From positions 454,854 to 518,853 of the forward strand of contig JAAVVA010000003.1 of assembly GCA_018449715.1 (NCBI GenBank): DNA of 64,000 nt, written 5' to 3'. This DNA is from Acidobacteriaceae bacterium dw_441. GTDB taxonomy: Bacteria > Acidobacteriota > Terriglobia > Terriglobales > Acidobacteriaceae. The position numbers were made by a program, and so were the translations under genes. Below the pieces are notes generated by a model, which ran no database searches, was not told the DNA's origin, and saw nothing but the letters and a program-made list of their open reading frames with translations. Positions within the stretch are counted from its first letter, which is position 1, and each line of letters begins with the position of its first letter. Of this stretch, positions 43,807 to 52,788 are shown in pieces.

Positions 43807-45855
43807 ATGCCGATCTCGTCGCCCATCACGATCCTTCCGCCTCCGCTTCAGCCGGGAGAGCACCTGCCCTCGCTGCACGAGTTCTTCTCGCCCGGAGGAA
43901 TTCTCTCGCGCTCGTCGCTGGCCTTCGAGCATCGCCGCGGGCAGTACGAGATGGCGCAGGCGGTGGAGAAGGCGTTCAAAGAGAAACGGCATCTGATCGT
44001 CGAGGCGGGAACCGGAACAGGGAAGACGCTTGCCTATCTTTTGCCCGCGCTGCGCAAGGCGAGGGAGAACCAGCAGCGCGTCATCATCTCGACTGGAACG
44101 AAGAACCTGCAGGAGCAGCTTTACTTCAAGGATATTCCGTTTCTCGAATCGCTGCTGGGGCCGCTGAAGGTTTGCTACATGAAGGGCCGCGCGAACTATC
44201 TTTGCCGCCACAAGCTGTATGCCCTGCGCGATAATCCGCTGCTCAACGGCCTGGAGGAGATCGAGCACTTCCACGCTATCGCCGCGTGGGAGAAGGAGAC
44301 CGAGACAGGCGACCGCGCCGAGATCGACGCTCTGCCCGAGACCTCCGCGCTGTGGCACAAGATCGACGCCCGCACCGAGGCCTGCCTTGGCCAGAGCTGC
44401 CCGGACTGGGAGCGGTGTTTCGTTACGGCGATGCGTCGCAAGGCTCTCGAGAGCGACATCGTCATCGTCAATCACCATCTCTTTTTCGCAGACCTTGGCA
44501 TCAAGCAACAGGCTGCGAACGCTCCTGACGCGGGGATTCTGCCGGATGCAGCCGTCGTGGTCTTCGACGAGGCGCACGAGCTGGAGGACGTTGCGTCGAA
44601 CTACTTCGGCATTGGCTTGAGCACGCAGCGTGTCGATGAGCTGGTGCGCGACGTGGAGATTATGCTGCGGGCAAAGCAGGCTTCTACTTCCGCGATTGAG
44701 AACGCCTGCTCGACCTTGCAGAACCGCTCGCGCATGTTCTTCTCCTCGCTGCCGGACGAGACGAAAGGGCCAGGGCGAATGCCCTTCGTCAACCGTGCCG
44801 ATTTTCTTGAAGAGCGCGGCGACTTTTACACTGCGACGATGAACGCTCTGAGTCGGCTTGAAGGGGAACTGGAGCGCGTGAAGAACGTGGACGAGGCCGC
44901 GGGGCTGCGCAAGCGTACGGCGGATGTTCGGGCGCACCTTCACTTCCTGATGGAATCGACCGCGCAGAATACGGTCTTCTGGATCGAGCGCCGCGCAACG
45001 GCGGGAGTGCGTGCCGCGGCGCGGGGAGCGGGCCACACGGCTTTCAACACGCATCTGCAGGCCACGCCGATCGATGTGTCGGAGCTGCTCTCGACCTCGC
45101 TCTTCGACAACTATTCGAGCGTGGTGCTGACCTCTGCGACCTTGACCGTCTCGGGCGGTTTCGATCACATCCGCAAGCGGCTGGGGCTGATCACGGCGCG
45201 TGAGCTGATCGTCCCTTCGCACTTTCAGTACGAGCGGCAGGCACTCCTGTACCTTCCGCCGACGATGCCTGACCCGCGCGATCCTGACTTCGTCGATCGC
45301 GCCTCGGAGCGCATACGGCGCGTGCTCGAGATTACAAAGGGGCGAGCCTTCTGCCTGTTCACCAGCTACAACCAGATGCGAATCATCTACGAGAGGATGC
45401 TGGCCGAGTTGCCGTATCCTCTGCTGCTGCACGGCAGCGCGCCGCGGCATGTGCTGGTGAAGCAGTTCCGCGAGACCCCGAATGCGGTGCTCTTCGGCAC
45501 GTCGAGCTTCTGGCAGGGCGTGGACGTGCAGGGAGAGCAGCTGAGCTGCGTCATCATCGACCGCCTGCCGTTTGCGGTGCCGACCGATCCCGTGGTCGAG
45601 GCGCGCATGAAGGCCATCGAAGAGAGTGGAGGCAAGCCCTTCTTCGACTACCAGATTCCCAGCGCGGTCATCACGCTGAAGCAGGGATTTGGCCGCCTGA
45701 TCCGCTCGCTCGAAGATCGCGGCGTGCTGATGCTGCTCGACCCGCGCATCCAGCGCAAGCAGTACGGACGCATCTTTCTCGACAGCCTTCCGCCGTATCG
45801 GCGCACGGACGACATTCTCGAGGTCGAACGCTTCTTCTCTCCCGCCGTAGAATAA
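43807..45855 (+). CDS. DinG/XPD-type iron-sulfur DNA helicase
   Basis: Superfamily 2 5'-3' DNA helicase of 682 residues. Walker A VEAGTGTGKTLAYLLPAL, motif II FDEAHELEDVA, SATL in motif III, FTSYNQMRIIYERM and the C-terminal QGFGRLIRSLEDRGVLMLLD. Between motifs I and II the cysteines in YLCRHKL, CLGQSCPDWERC can form the 4Fe-4S cluster of DinG-like enzymes. It has a GG-poor start region; ATG 43807 is used. Divergent from der with a 136-bp gap. DinG is likely, YoaA is the alternative name. Confidence 0.9.
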   Translation: MPISSPITILPPPLQPGEHLPSLHEFFSPGGILSRSSLAFEHRRGQYEMAQAVEKAFKEKRHLIVEAGTGTGKTLAYLLPALRKARENQQRVIISTGTKNLQEQLYFKDIPFLESLLGPLKVCYMKGRANYLCRHKLYALRDNPLLNGLEEIEHFHAIAAWEKETETGDRAEIDALPETSALWHKIDARTEACLGQSCPDWERCFVTAMRRKALESDIVIVNHHLFFADLGIKQQAANAPDAGILPDAAVVVFDEAHELEDVASNYFGIGLSTQRVDELVRDVEIMLRAKQASTSAIENACSTLQNRSRMFFSSLPDETKGPGRMPFVNRADFLEERGDFYTATMNALSRLEGELERVKNVDEAAGLRKRTADVRAHLHFLMESTAQNTVFWIERRATAGVRAAARGAGHTAFNTHLQATPIDVSELLSTSLFDNYSSVVLTSATLTVSGGFDHIRKRLGLITARELIVPSHFQYERQALLYLPPTMPDPRDPDFVDRASERIRRVLEITKGRAFCLFTSYNQMRIIYERMLAELPYPLLLHGSAPRHVLVKQFRETPNAVLFGTSSFWQGVDVQGEQLSCVIIDRLPFAVPTDPVVEARMKAIEESGGKPFFDYQIPSAVITLKQGFGRLIRSLEDRGVLMLLDPRIQRKQYGRIFLDSLPPYRRTDDILEVERFFSPAVE

Positions 45856-45863
45856 GAGCACTG

Positions 45864-46109
45864 ATGGGACGCAACCTGTACATTCTCGCCGCTACGCTGT
45901 TCGTGCTCTCGCTGGTCTCCTGCGGAGTGGCTTATACCAACGTCGCGCAGCAGCCGGGCTCTCCGGGCGACGTCTCGCTGTGGCGGACGACGGGGCTGGC
46001 GCTGTTCGTGATATCGCTGCTGGTTGCGCTCGGGGGCGTCATGTCGGCGCTGTTCGAGCAGGCCGAGCGTCGCGCCGAAGAGGACCGCATCCGGCGCCGG
46101 AAGCAGTAA
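45864..46109 (+). CDS. Small two-helix membrane protein, unknown function
   Basis: An 81-residue protein with two hydrophobic segments (LYILAATLFVLSLVSCGVAY and LALFVISLLVALGGVMSAL) and a charged C-terminal helix rich in Glu and Arg. It starts eight bases after the helicase stop and is probably cotranscribed. I recognise no family. The cysteine after the first helix is not in a good lipobox. Confidence 0.65.
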   Translation: MGRNLYILAATLFVLSLVSCGVAYTNVAQQPGSPGDVSLWRTTGLALFVISLLVALGGVMSALFEQAERRAEEDRIRRRKQ

Positions 46110-46198
46110 TTTCTGCCGGAAACGGTACAATAAGAAGAGGCTGACCGCGCCCTTTCCTCCCTACTTTTGCGCTGTCTGCTGAAAGGTCTGGAATCACC

Positions 46199-46576
46199 AT
46201 GTTTGAAGTCACCGTAGAAGCTGGATTCTCCTCCGGCCACTACCTGCGCAACTATCGCGGCAAGTGTGAGAACCCGCACGGCCACAACTACAAGGTCTTC
46301 GTCACGCTGATCGGCGAAGAGCTGGACGAGGCTGGCCTTCTGCTGGACTTCAAGCTGCTGAAGCAGGTGATGCGTCCCGTGGTGGACTATCTCGATCACC
46401 AGATGATCAACGACCTTGAGCCCTTCACGACGGTGAATCCTTCGGCGGAGAACCTGGCGCGGTACTTCTACCAGGAGACCGCCCGGCAGCTTCGCGAGAT
46501 GACCGCGGGCCGCGTCCGCGTGAAGGATTGCACGCTGTACGAGACGGATACGAGCTTCGCGCGCTACTACGAGTAA
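46199..46576 (+). CDS. queD: 6-carboxy-5,6,7,8-tetrahydropterin synthase QueD
   Basis: Zinc enzyme that converts dihydroneopterin triphosphate to 6-carboxytetrahydropterin, the first committed preQ0 step. In 125 residues the family signatures are FSSGHYL (zinc His), GKCENPHGHNYKVFV (catalytic Cys and two zinc His), LDFKLLK and LDHQMIND. queE begins two bases after its stop. The last base run contains TLYETDTSFARYYE as expected for QueD. No riboswitch structure was found in the 89-bp upstream gap. Confidence 0.95.
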   Translation: MFEVTVEAGFSSGHYLRNYRGKCENPHGHNYKVFVTLIGEELDEAGLLLDFKLLKQVMRPVVDYLDHQMINDLEPFTTVNPSAENLARYFYQETARQLREMTAGRVRVKDCTLYETDTSFARYYE

Positions 46577-46578
46577 CC

Positions 46579-47262
46579 ATGCACCTCATTGAGCTTTACA
46601 GGTCCGTGCAGGGCGAGTCCTCCTTCGCCGGAGCGCCGTGCATCTTCGTGCGTCTGGCGGGGTGCAACCTGCGCTGCGCGTGGTGCGATTCGGAGTACAC
46701 CTTCACAGGTGGCAAGCCCTTCACGCAGGATGAGATCGTCGCGCAGATCGAGGCGCTGGCCCCGTGCAGGCTGATCGAGTTCACCGGCGGCGAGCCGATG
46801 CTGCAGGCCCGCGAGCTTCTGCCCCTGATGGAGCGGCTGCTGGCCGAGGGCTACGAACTGATGATCGAGACCTCGGGCGAGCGTCCTCTGGCCGACGTCC
46901 CGAAGGCTGTGCACAAGATCGTCGACGTGAAGTGCCCCGGTGCGGGAGCCGCCGCGAACAGCTTCCGCATGGAGAACCTCGACGCGCTGACGAAGAACGA
47001 CGAGGTGAAGTTCGTCCTCTCCGACCGCGCCGATTACGAGTTTGCCCGCGAGTTTATCCGCGAGCACGCGCTCGAACAGAAGGCCGGGCAGATTCTGCTT
47101 TCGCCCGCGTTTCAGAAGGCTCCCAGCCCTCTGCGTACTGCGGACAACATGGCGCTCGACCCTCGCAAACTGGTGGACTGGATGCTTGAGGACGGCCTTC
47201 CGGCGCGGCTCTCGTTGCAGATCCACAAGTTCATCTGGGAGCCGCAGAAGAAGGGCGTTTAG
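46579..47262 (+). CDS. queE: 7-carboxy-7-deazaguanine synthase QueE (radical SAM)
   Basis: Radical-SAM enzyme that contracts 6-carboxytetrahydropterin to 7-carboxy-7-deazaguanine. The cluster motif is CNLRCAWCDSEYTF (Cx3Cx2C), preceded by YRSVQGESSFAGAPCIFVRL and followed by IEFTGGEPMLQ. Length 227. ATG 46579 follows the queD stop by two bases; the reading frame extends upstream inside queD but with no sense. The stop overlaps the convergent unknown gene by four bases. Works with queC at 32.2-32.9 kb. Confidence 0.95.
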   Translation: MHLIELYRSVQGESSFAGAPCIFVRLAGCNLRCAWCDSEYTFTGGKPFTQDEIVAQIEALAPCRLIEFTGGEPMLQARELLPLMERLLAEGYELMIETSGERPLADVPKAVHKIVDVKCPGAGAAANSFRMENLDALTKNDEVKFVLSDRADYEFAREFIREHALEQKAGQILLSPAFQKAPSPLRTADNMALDPRKLVDWMLEDGLPARLSLQIHKFIWEPQKKGV

Positions 47263-48212
47263 CGCGTCTCGGCTGTATGTGCGGGCGTGAGCGTCTCGCC
47301 TCCCGCATAGGCGGGCAGCTTGAGATTGCGAAGGCTCGCCAGCAGAATGGCAAGGTCCAGCTTCATGTAGTTCAGCCGCACGCGAAGGTCGTAGAGCATC
47401 GACTGGCGGTCGTCGAGGTCGGAGATGGTCTGCATGACCTTTTCACCGGGAAGGCTGGTCAGGCGGTTGATCTTCTCCTGTCCCTCTGGCGTCTTCGGCT
47501 CGGGGATGCGTCCCATTTCCACCCATTTGCGAATCAGGCGATCCTGCCGCGAGAGGCCGTCCTCATCGTTGGGAGCGATTGCGTCCATGAAGGAGACGAC
47601 CACCTGCGGGTAGACGTTGTTCGCGTCCGAAGGGTGCGCGAAGACCTTGCTCAGCATGTTGCTCTGCACCATCAGTTCGTGCGATTCGCCGCGGCTTACG
47701 CGCAGTCCGGAATAGGAGAAAGCGGTGGCTGCCGCTCCTCCGATAACGCCGAAGGTTGCGGCGGCATAGCTGTGTGATGTGAAGCCGAGCGCGGAGCTGG
47801 CCGTTCCCGCTGCACCTCCGACGATCAGGCCCAGCAGGTTCAGCCGGTCCAGCCGGGAGTCGCGGCGCGAGGTCATGTAGTTCTGCATCTCGCGGATCTC
47901 GGAGATCTCGGAGTCGACCTGCTCAGCGGAGGCGTCGACCTCGAGCGAGGCGGAGGTGATCTGTAACATTGCCTGTTGCTGAAGGTAGAGCATCTCCCAG
48001 CGGTCGGCGGCTTCGGGGTGCTCGGCCAGGTCGCGTAGGTGGTCGTAGAGGGGCTTCAGTCCGATGGCCTGGGCGGTTTGCTCGGCGGCGAGCGGAAGCT
48101 CCATGTCGGCGGCGGCGCGGGGAGCGTTCTGCGCTGCGAGAAAGGTGGTCAGGCAAAGCAGCGCGGGCAAGTATAGAAAATAAAGATGTTTACGGCGCAG
48201 CCTGGCAAGCAT
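47259..48212 (-). CDS. Exported coiled-coil membrane protein, unknown function
   Basis: A 317-residue protein with an N-terminal signal/anchor (FLYLPALLCLTTFLAA), a helical, probably coiled-coil region (residues about 60-120), two adjacent hydrophobic segments (LNLLGLIVGGAAGTASSALG and AAATFGVIGGAAATAFS) and a helical C-terminal domain with repeated Asp/Arg pairs. No named family recognised. The start lacks a ribosome site; TAGACT lies exactly six bases before the ATG. Divergent from the nucleoside-permease gene, which has the same arrangement. Confidence 0.7.
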   Translation of the reverse strand: MLARLRRKHLYFLYLPALLCLTTFLAAQNAPRAAADMELPLAAEQTAQAIGLKPLYDHLRDLAEHPEAADRWEMLYLQQQAMLQITSASLEVDASAEQVDSEISEIREMQNYMTSRRDSRLDRLNLLGLIVGGAAGTASSALGFTSHSYAAATFGVIGGAAATAFSYSGLRVSRGESHELMVQSNMLSKVFAHPSDANNVYPQVVVSFMDAIAPNDEDGLSRQDRLIRKWVEMGRIPEPKTPEGQEKINRLTSLPGEKVMQTISDLDDRQSMLYDLRVRLNYMKLDLAILLASLRNLKLPAYAGGETLTPAHTAETR

Positions 48213-48315
48213 GGCGCCAGTCTATGGCGAGACCGTGAAGACCAAGGTTGGTTTTCTGTTATTTTTTGCCAGCCCGGGCATGCAGCATTCTCAGTCCCAC
48301 ATTTAGCATTCAAGA

Positions 48316-49371
48316 ATGCGTCTCATTCCTGCTCTGCTCCTGTCTGCAATGGCCTCGTGCGCCCTGGCCCAGCCTGCGGTCAAACCGATTGAGGTTAAGG
48401 TTGTTGTCGTCAATATGTTCGAGGTGGGGGCCGATACGGGCGACGCCCCCGGCGAGTACCAGTACTGGGTCGAGCGCGAGCACATGGACACGGTACTGCC
48501 GTTCCCCGAGGGCTACCACGACCTGCGGATGAACAAGGGCGGCGTGCTGGGAGTGCTGACCGGCGTCGGCACGGCGCGGGCGACGGCGACCATCATGGCT
48601 CTGGGACGCGACCCGCGTTTCGACCTGACTCATGCTTATTTTGTCGTCGCGGGAATCGCGGGAATCGACCCGCAGATGGGGTCGCTTGGCTCGGCGGTGT
48701 GGTCGGATTATGTCGTCGATGGCGATCTGGCGCATGAGATCGACGCTCGCGAGATTCCGAAGGAGTGGAAGACCGGCTATGTTCCGCTGGGCAAGTCCAC
48801 GCCCTACGAGCAGCCGCGCGCGGCGCGTTTTGGGGATGACGGCAACGTCTATCGCCTGAACCCCGCGCTGGTGGACTGGGCCTTCGGGATGACGAAGGAT
48901 ATTCGGCTTGAGGACACTCCGGCGATCAAGGAACGTCGCCAGCAGTTCGCTCCGGCGGCGTCGAAGCGGCCTCCGTTCGTGCTGCGGGGAGGCAATCTTT
49001 CGGCCTCGACCTTCTGGCACGGCAAGCTGATGAACGAGTGGGCTCGCGAGTGGGTGCGGTACCAGACTGATGGCAAGAGCACGTATGCGGTCTGTGGCAT
49101 GGAGGACACCGGCACGCTGCAATCGCTGACGTGGCTGGCGCGGGCGGGCAAGGTCGATATCAACCGCGTGCTGGTGCTGCGGACGGCCTCGAACTACGAC
49201 CAGCAGCGCGAAGGAGCGACCGCCGCGGAGAGCCTTGCCGAAACGAAGATTCGCCAGTACAGCGCGTATATGCCGTCGCTCGATTCGGCCTATCGCGTGG
49301 GGCATGTGGTGGTCGATGCTCTGGTCGCCAACTGGGGCCAGACGCGGGAACATCTGCCCGAGGCGAAGTAA
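48316..49371 (+). CDS. Purine nucleoside permease (NUP family), exported
   Basis: A 351-residue protein with signal peptide (ending ALAQ) and the NUP pattern: VKVVVVNMFEVGADTGDAPG, GVLGVLTGVGTARATATIMA, FVVAGIAGIDPQMGSLGSAV, VCGMEDTGTLQSL and VLRTASNYDQQ. The family is named after a fungal nucleoside permease, but it resembles nucleoside phosphorylase folds and is soluble-looking, so transport itself is uncertain. TAGCAT lies six bases before the ATG with no Shine-Dalgarno. Repeat cluster B follows. Confidence 0.88.
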   Translation: MRLIPALLLSAMASCALAQPAVKPIEVKVVVVNMFEVGADTGDAPGEYQYWVEREHMDTVLPFPEGYHDLRMNKGGVLGVLTGVGTARATATIMALGRDPRFDLTHAYFVVAGIAGIDPQMGSLGSAVWSDYVVDGDLAHEIDAREIPKEWKTGYVPLGKSTPYEQPRAARFGDDGNVYRLNPALVDWAFGMTKDIRLEDTPAIKERRQQFAPAASKRPPFVLRGGNLSASTFWHGKLMNEWAREWVRYQTDGKSTYAVCGMEDTGTLQSLTWLARAGKVDINRVLVLRTASNYDQQREGATAAESLAETKIRQYSAYMPSLDSAYRVGHVVVDALVANWGQTREHLPEAK

Positions 49372-49377
49372 ACTTTT

Positions 49378-49586
49378 CCCGGCTAAAAAATGGGTGCCCC
49401 ATATCTGGCGGTTTTATCGCCAGATGTGGGTTTGCAGGATGTCCGGGTGCCCCACCCTTTCCGACGGAAAGGGTGGGATGAATTCCGCTCGTACCAGCAC
49501 AAACTCCCGTCTTAAAAACTCCTGGGCACAAACATCTGCATCCCACCCTTTGCGATAAAGCCGCAAAGGATGGGTGCCTTGCAGGA
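49378..49586. repeat. Intergenic palindromic repeats, cluster B
   Basis: Three hairpins: CCCATATCTGGC-N9-GCCAGATGTGGG (49398-49430), a perfect 12-bp pair CCCACCCTTTCC-N3-GGAAAGGGTGGG (49451-49477) and CCCACCCTTTGC with GCAAAGGATGGG (49542-49574). The stretch 49426-49578 is about 95% identical to cluster C at 52517-52671. Confidence 0.85.
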
Positions 49587-49592
49587 TATCTA

Positions 49593-50045
49593 TTAGTCGA
49601 TCATGCGGCGGACGACACCGCGCACGGTCTCGGTGATGATGCCGTAGGTGATGTTCGCGGCCAGCTCGCTGGTGCGCTCGCGCTTGGTTTCGACCTCGGG
49701 ACGTGCCATGCGACCGAAGACGGGCAGCGTGTGGTCGTGCGTCACTGCGACCAGAGCGATACCGAAATTGACTCCCTGCCGCGCGGTGGCGGCGGGATAG
49801 TACTCGGCGACTCCTCCGTAGACGGCTCCGGCAGCGGCTCCGAAGCCCCAGTGCAGAGCCTTTCCGGCGGTGCTTTTTTTGCGCAGGGCGAGCGCGGGGC
49901 CTTTGGAGTTCCGGGGGACCGGCTCCTCATCGCGCGGATGTGGAGGATAGATTCTTTCGACGGCGGACTTGGCTGCGGTAGCGACGATTCCGGCGAGAAG
50001 CCCTGCGACGACTCCCTTGGCGATGGATCTGGACCGTGTGCTCAC
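49593..50045 (-). CDS. DUF1440 (YagU-like) membrane protein
   Basis: A 150-residue protein with the DUF1440 pattern: an N-terminal helix AKGVVAGLLAGIVATAAKSA, then ERIYPPHPRDEEP, then LHWGFGAAAGAVYGGVAEYY and a C-terminal GIITETVRGVVRRMID. E. coli YagU is linked to acid resistance, but the family's mechanism is unknown. Start GTG 50045 with GAGGTG six bases upstream. It is followed by repeat cluster B and preceded by the sodium symporter gene on the same strand, 63 bp away. Confidence 0.8.
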   Translation of the reverse strand: MSTRSRSIAKGVVAGLLAGIVATAAKSAVERIYPPHPRDEEPVPRNSKGPALALRKKSTAGKALHWGFGAAAGAVYGGVAEYYPAATARQGVNFGIALVAVTHDHTLPVFGRMARPEVETKRERTSELAANITYGIITETVRGVVRRMID

Positions 50046-50108
50046 TGTTCACCTCAATAAACTGTTCAGGCTACATAAGATGCGTACTCGGTGGTATCGG
50101 AGGCTTTG

Positions 50109-51623
50109 CTATCCGACGTAGGCCGTGGCGTCGGTCGAGTCCGTGCCTTCTTTGAAGCCGATGGCGCGGAAGGCAAGGGTCAGGACCGCCGAGATCGCAA
50201 GGTTCAGCAGAAGCGCAGGGACCGCCGCGTACATCGCATAGGTTCCCCCGAGCCACGCGGGAAGGTGCAGCGGATAGACCGAACTCTTGAGCTGCAACGA
50301 GGCGGCCATCCCGGTCCCCGAGGCCATGCCAGCGATCCATCCAAGGATTAGCGCCCAGGGGTGGAACCAGCGTGTGAAGACTCCGAAGACGACCGAAGGC
50401 ACGAGCTGGCACATCCAGATGCCTCCCAGAAGCTGCATCTGGATAGCATAGGGGGTCGGAAGGTAGAGGATGAAGGCCAGTGCTCCGAACTTGACGACGA
50501 GCGAGACGATCTTGGCCATCGCGGACTCTTCCGAGGGCTTCATCTTACGGCTCGTGAGCGCTCCGTAGAGGTTGCGGGTGAAGAGGTTCGAGGCGGCGAT
50601 GGACATGATGGCCGCCGGGACTAGCGCCCCGATGGCGACGGCGGCGAGGCAGAAGCCGGCGAACCATTCGGGGAAGGACTGAAGGAAGAGCAGCGGGATC
50701 GCCGCGCTGGTGTCCTTGGTGTGGATGCCTGCGGCCAGCGCGAGGTAGCCGAGCAGGGCGATCAGTCCCAGAAGGAAGCTGTAGGCCGGAAGCATGGCCG
50801 CGTTGCGGCGGACGACGTTGGCGTTGCTCGCTGAAAGCACCGCGGTCGCGGTGTGCGGGTAGAGCATCAGGGCCAGCGCAGAGCCGATGGCCATCGTCGA
50901 GTAGCCGAGGTACTGGCTCGGCTTGATGAGGACGCTTCCGGGTGGCGTGTGCGCGGCCAGCGCCTGGCTGGCGAGCGCGAAGACGTGGCCGTAGCCGCCA
51001 AGCTGAATGGGAATGAAGATGAGGGCGGCGAGGACCATGATGTAGAGCATCACGTCCTTGACGACGGCGATGACCGCAGGGGCGCGCAGGCCGCTCGAAT
51101 AGGTGTAGGCCGCGAGGATGATGAAGGCGGCGGCGAGAGGCCACTCCCCGTTGAGGCCCATCGAGGAGATGACGACCCTCATGCCGACCAGTTGCAGCGC
51201 GATGTAGGGCATCAGCGCGAGGACGCCGGTGAGAGCGATGGCGAAGGTCAGCCAGCGGTTGCCGTAGCGTCCCTGGACGAAGTCTGCGTAGGTGATGTAG
51301 CCGTGGCGATGACAGACGCGCCAGAGGCGGGGGATCACCACCATCATGTACGGGTAGGCGATGACCGCGTAGGGGACGGCGAAGAAGCCCATCGCTCCGG
51401 CTCCGTAGAGCGCGGCGGGGACGGCGATGACGGTGTAGGCGGTGTAAAGGTCGCCACCGATCAGGAACCAGGTGATCCAGGTTCCGAAGCTGCGACCGGC
51501 CAGGCCCCACTCCTCAAGCGAGTCGATTCCTTCCGACGGCCTGCGCCACCGTGCCGCCCAGAAGCCTGCCAGTGTGACCAGGAGGAAGAAGAGGCAGAAG
51601 ACGACGAGCGCGGTTACGTGCAA
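50109..51623 (-). CDS. Sodium:solute symporter (SSS family, MctP-like)
   Basis: Inner-membrane sodium-coupled transporter of 504 residues with about 13 hydrophobic segments. It shows SSS features such as EEWGLAGRSFGTWITWFLIG, GYITYADFVQGRYGNRW and GYSTMAIGSALALMLYPHTA, close to monocarboxylate permeases (MctP/YhjB type). Start is TTG 51623 with GGGAG nine bases before it. MctP genes are often preceded by a small DUF3311 partner; none is visible upstream, where repeat cluster D lies instead. Substrate inferred only. Confidence 0.87.
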   Translation of the reverse strand: MHVTALVVFCLFFLLVTLAGFWAARWRRPSEGIDSLEEWGLAGRSFGTWITWFLIGGDLYTAYTVIAVPAALYGAGAMGFFAVPYAVIAYPYMMVVIPRLWRVCHRHGYITYADFVQGRYGNRWLTFAIALTGVLALMPYIALQLVGMRVVISSMGLNGEWPLAAAFIILAAYTYSSGLRAPAVIAVVKDVMLYIMVLAALIFIPIQLGGYGHVFALASQALAAHTPPGSVLIKPSQYLGYSTMAIGSALALMLYPHTATAVLSASNANVVRRNAAMLPAYSFLLGLIALLGYLALAAGIHTKDTSAAIPLLFLQSFPEWFAGFCLAAVAIGALVPAAIMSIAASNLFTRNLYGALTSRKMKPSEESAMAKIVSLVVKFGALAFILYLPTPYAIQMQLLGGIWMCQLVPSVVFGVFTRWFHPWALILGWIAGMASGTGMAASLQLKSSVYPLHLPAWLGGTYAMYAAVPALLLNLAISAVLTLAFRAIGFKEGTDSTDATAYVG

Positions 51624-51711
51624 TCGGTGAGGCTCCCAGGCGAAGTTTCGGAATAAGAAGCATGTTAGCGCATCGGGGCGCGAGGTTGCGCGCGAGGCTT
51701 AGGGCGGGGAG

Positions 51712-51815
51712 AGTTCCTCCCACCCTTCGCGATGAAGCGGCGAAGGGTAGGTATCGGTCTTCTGGGGCGGTAGGAAGAGAAGCAGATTCCTCCGCTGCGC
51801 TGCGGAATGACAAGG
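51712..51815. repeat. Intergenic palindromic repeats, cluster D
   Basis: CCCACCCTTCGC-N9-GCGAAGGGTAGG (51719-51751) is the same hairpin core as clusters A-C. It is followed by a second hairpin, ATTCC-T-CCGC-N6-GCGG-AAT (51786-51808), also met in altered form at 52701-52728 and 41634-41664. Confidence 0.75.
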
Positions 51816-51842
51816 CTGGGGGAATCTGCCGCCGCGACCGGC

Positions 51843-52406
51843 TTAGAGGCCGTGGTTGGTTGCTTCGTTCCACTCGTAGGCGACGACGCCGAGATCGCCG
51901 AGGGTCTTGAGGACGTTCTCCACGTTGCGGCGAACCTCGGGACGGGCGCTGACGGGGATCTCATGAGCCTCTTCGACGGCGACCACGCGGCCGTAGGGCC
52001 AAGCGTTCTCGGGGACCGCGTTGAGGGCGGTCGGCAGGTCGCTGAGGCGGACGTCGAGGGTACGGCGGCGACCGTTGACGGGACGAAGCATTCCGCCCTG
52101 GCCGATGGCGCTGGTGTTGGCGTCGGCGATCAGGACGTGGAGCGTGACCATGCCCCCCTGCACAGTGAGGTACGGGTTCTCCCAGGAGTCGAGGTCGTGG
52201 ATGGCCATGTAGCGCGTCTTCGAGGGCGGCGGGATCAGGTCCATCTGCTGACGGGCGGTCTCGAGGGACTGGCGCTGCTGCTCGGTGAGCGTGGTCGCGG
52301 AGGCTCCGTGAGCGGGAGCACCGGTGCACCCAGCAAGAAGAAGGGGAAGGGCGAGGACGCTGGCGAGGGCGATCGGGAGAGTGGATCGGCCAGAGGGTGT
52401 TTGCAT
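51843..52406 (-). CDS. Predicted lipoprotein, unknown function
   Basis: A 187-residue protein with a lipoprotein signal (LPLLLAGC, cysteine at about residue 27). The mature part contains RQQMDLIPPPSKTRYMAIHD, NPYLTVQGGMVTLHVLIADA and GRVVAVEEAHEIPVSARPEV. No family recognised. It lies between repeat clusters D and C, which bracket it, so it may have been transcribed alone. Start codon is not preceded by a clear Shine-Dalgarno. Confidence 0.7.
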   Translation of the reverse strand: MQTPSGRSTLPIALASVLALPLLLAGCTGAPAHGASATTLTEQQRQSLETARQQMDLIPPPSKTRYMAIHDLDSWENPYLTVQGGMVTLHVLIADANTSAIGQGGMLRPVNGRRRTLDVRLSDLPTALNAVPENAWPYGRVVAVEEAHEIPVSARPEVRRNVENVLKTLGDLGVVAYEWNEATNHGL

Positions 52407-52788
52407 ATCGGTTATCAGGATACCAAGAGTTTTATTGCGAATGGATGATTTCCGGGGAGAAGTTGCTCTTCCCGGTTCCTTTTAGGAGAAGGGATGGGGA
52501 TATTGGCGGTGAGGATGTGGGTTTGCAGGATTGCCGGGTGCCCCACCCTTTCCGACGGAAAGGGTGGGATGAGTTCCGCTTGTACCAGTACAAACTCCCG
52601 TCTTAAAAACTCCCGGGTACAGACATCTGCATCCCACCCTTTGCGATAAAGCCGCAAAGGATGGGGCACCCGGTCCTCTGTGGCGGTCAGGCGAAAAGCG
52701 GATTCCTCCTCTGCGCTGCGGAAGGACAAGGTTTGAAGGGAGTGGTGGTTGGAGGAAGTTGTGGGGCGCGGGGCGATACAATCAACAC
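52407..52788. repeat. Intergenic palindromic repeats, cluster C
   Basis: This 382-bp gap has no gene. From 52517 to 52671 it repeats cluster B almost exactly (about eight differences in 150 bases), with the perfect CCCACCCTTTCC/GGAAAGGGTGGG hairpin near 52542-52568 and the GCAAAGGATGGGG hairpin ending near 52666. A degraded GATTCC element follows at 52701-52728. The ribH promoter is probably at the right end (TACAAT, 52777-52782). Confidence 0.85.
52777..52782 (+). promoter_or_regulatory. -10-like box of the ribH fusion gene
   Basis: TACAAT lies six bases before the ATG at 52789, which has no Shine-Dalgarno, consistent with a leaderless transcript. No good -35 is visible. Confidence 0.4.

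Noticed and set aside
46110..46198. preQ1 riboswitch upstream of queD
   Set aside because: No short H-type pseudoknot with a C-rich loop and A-rich tail could be found.
49378..52788. Repeats as a CRISPR array
   Set aside because: The repeats are palindromic, widely spaced between genes and without regular spacers or cas genes.
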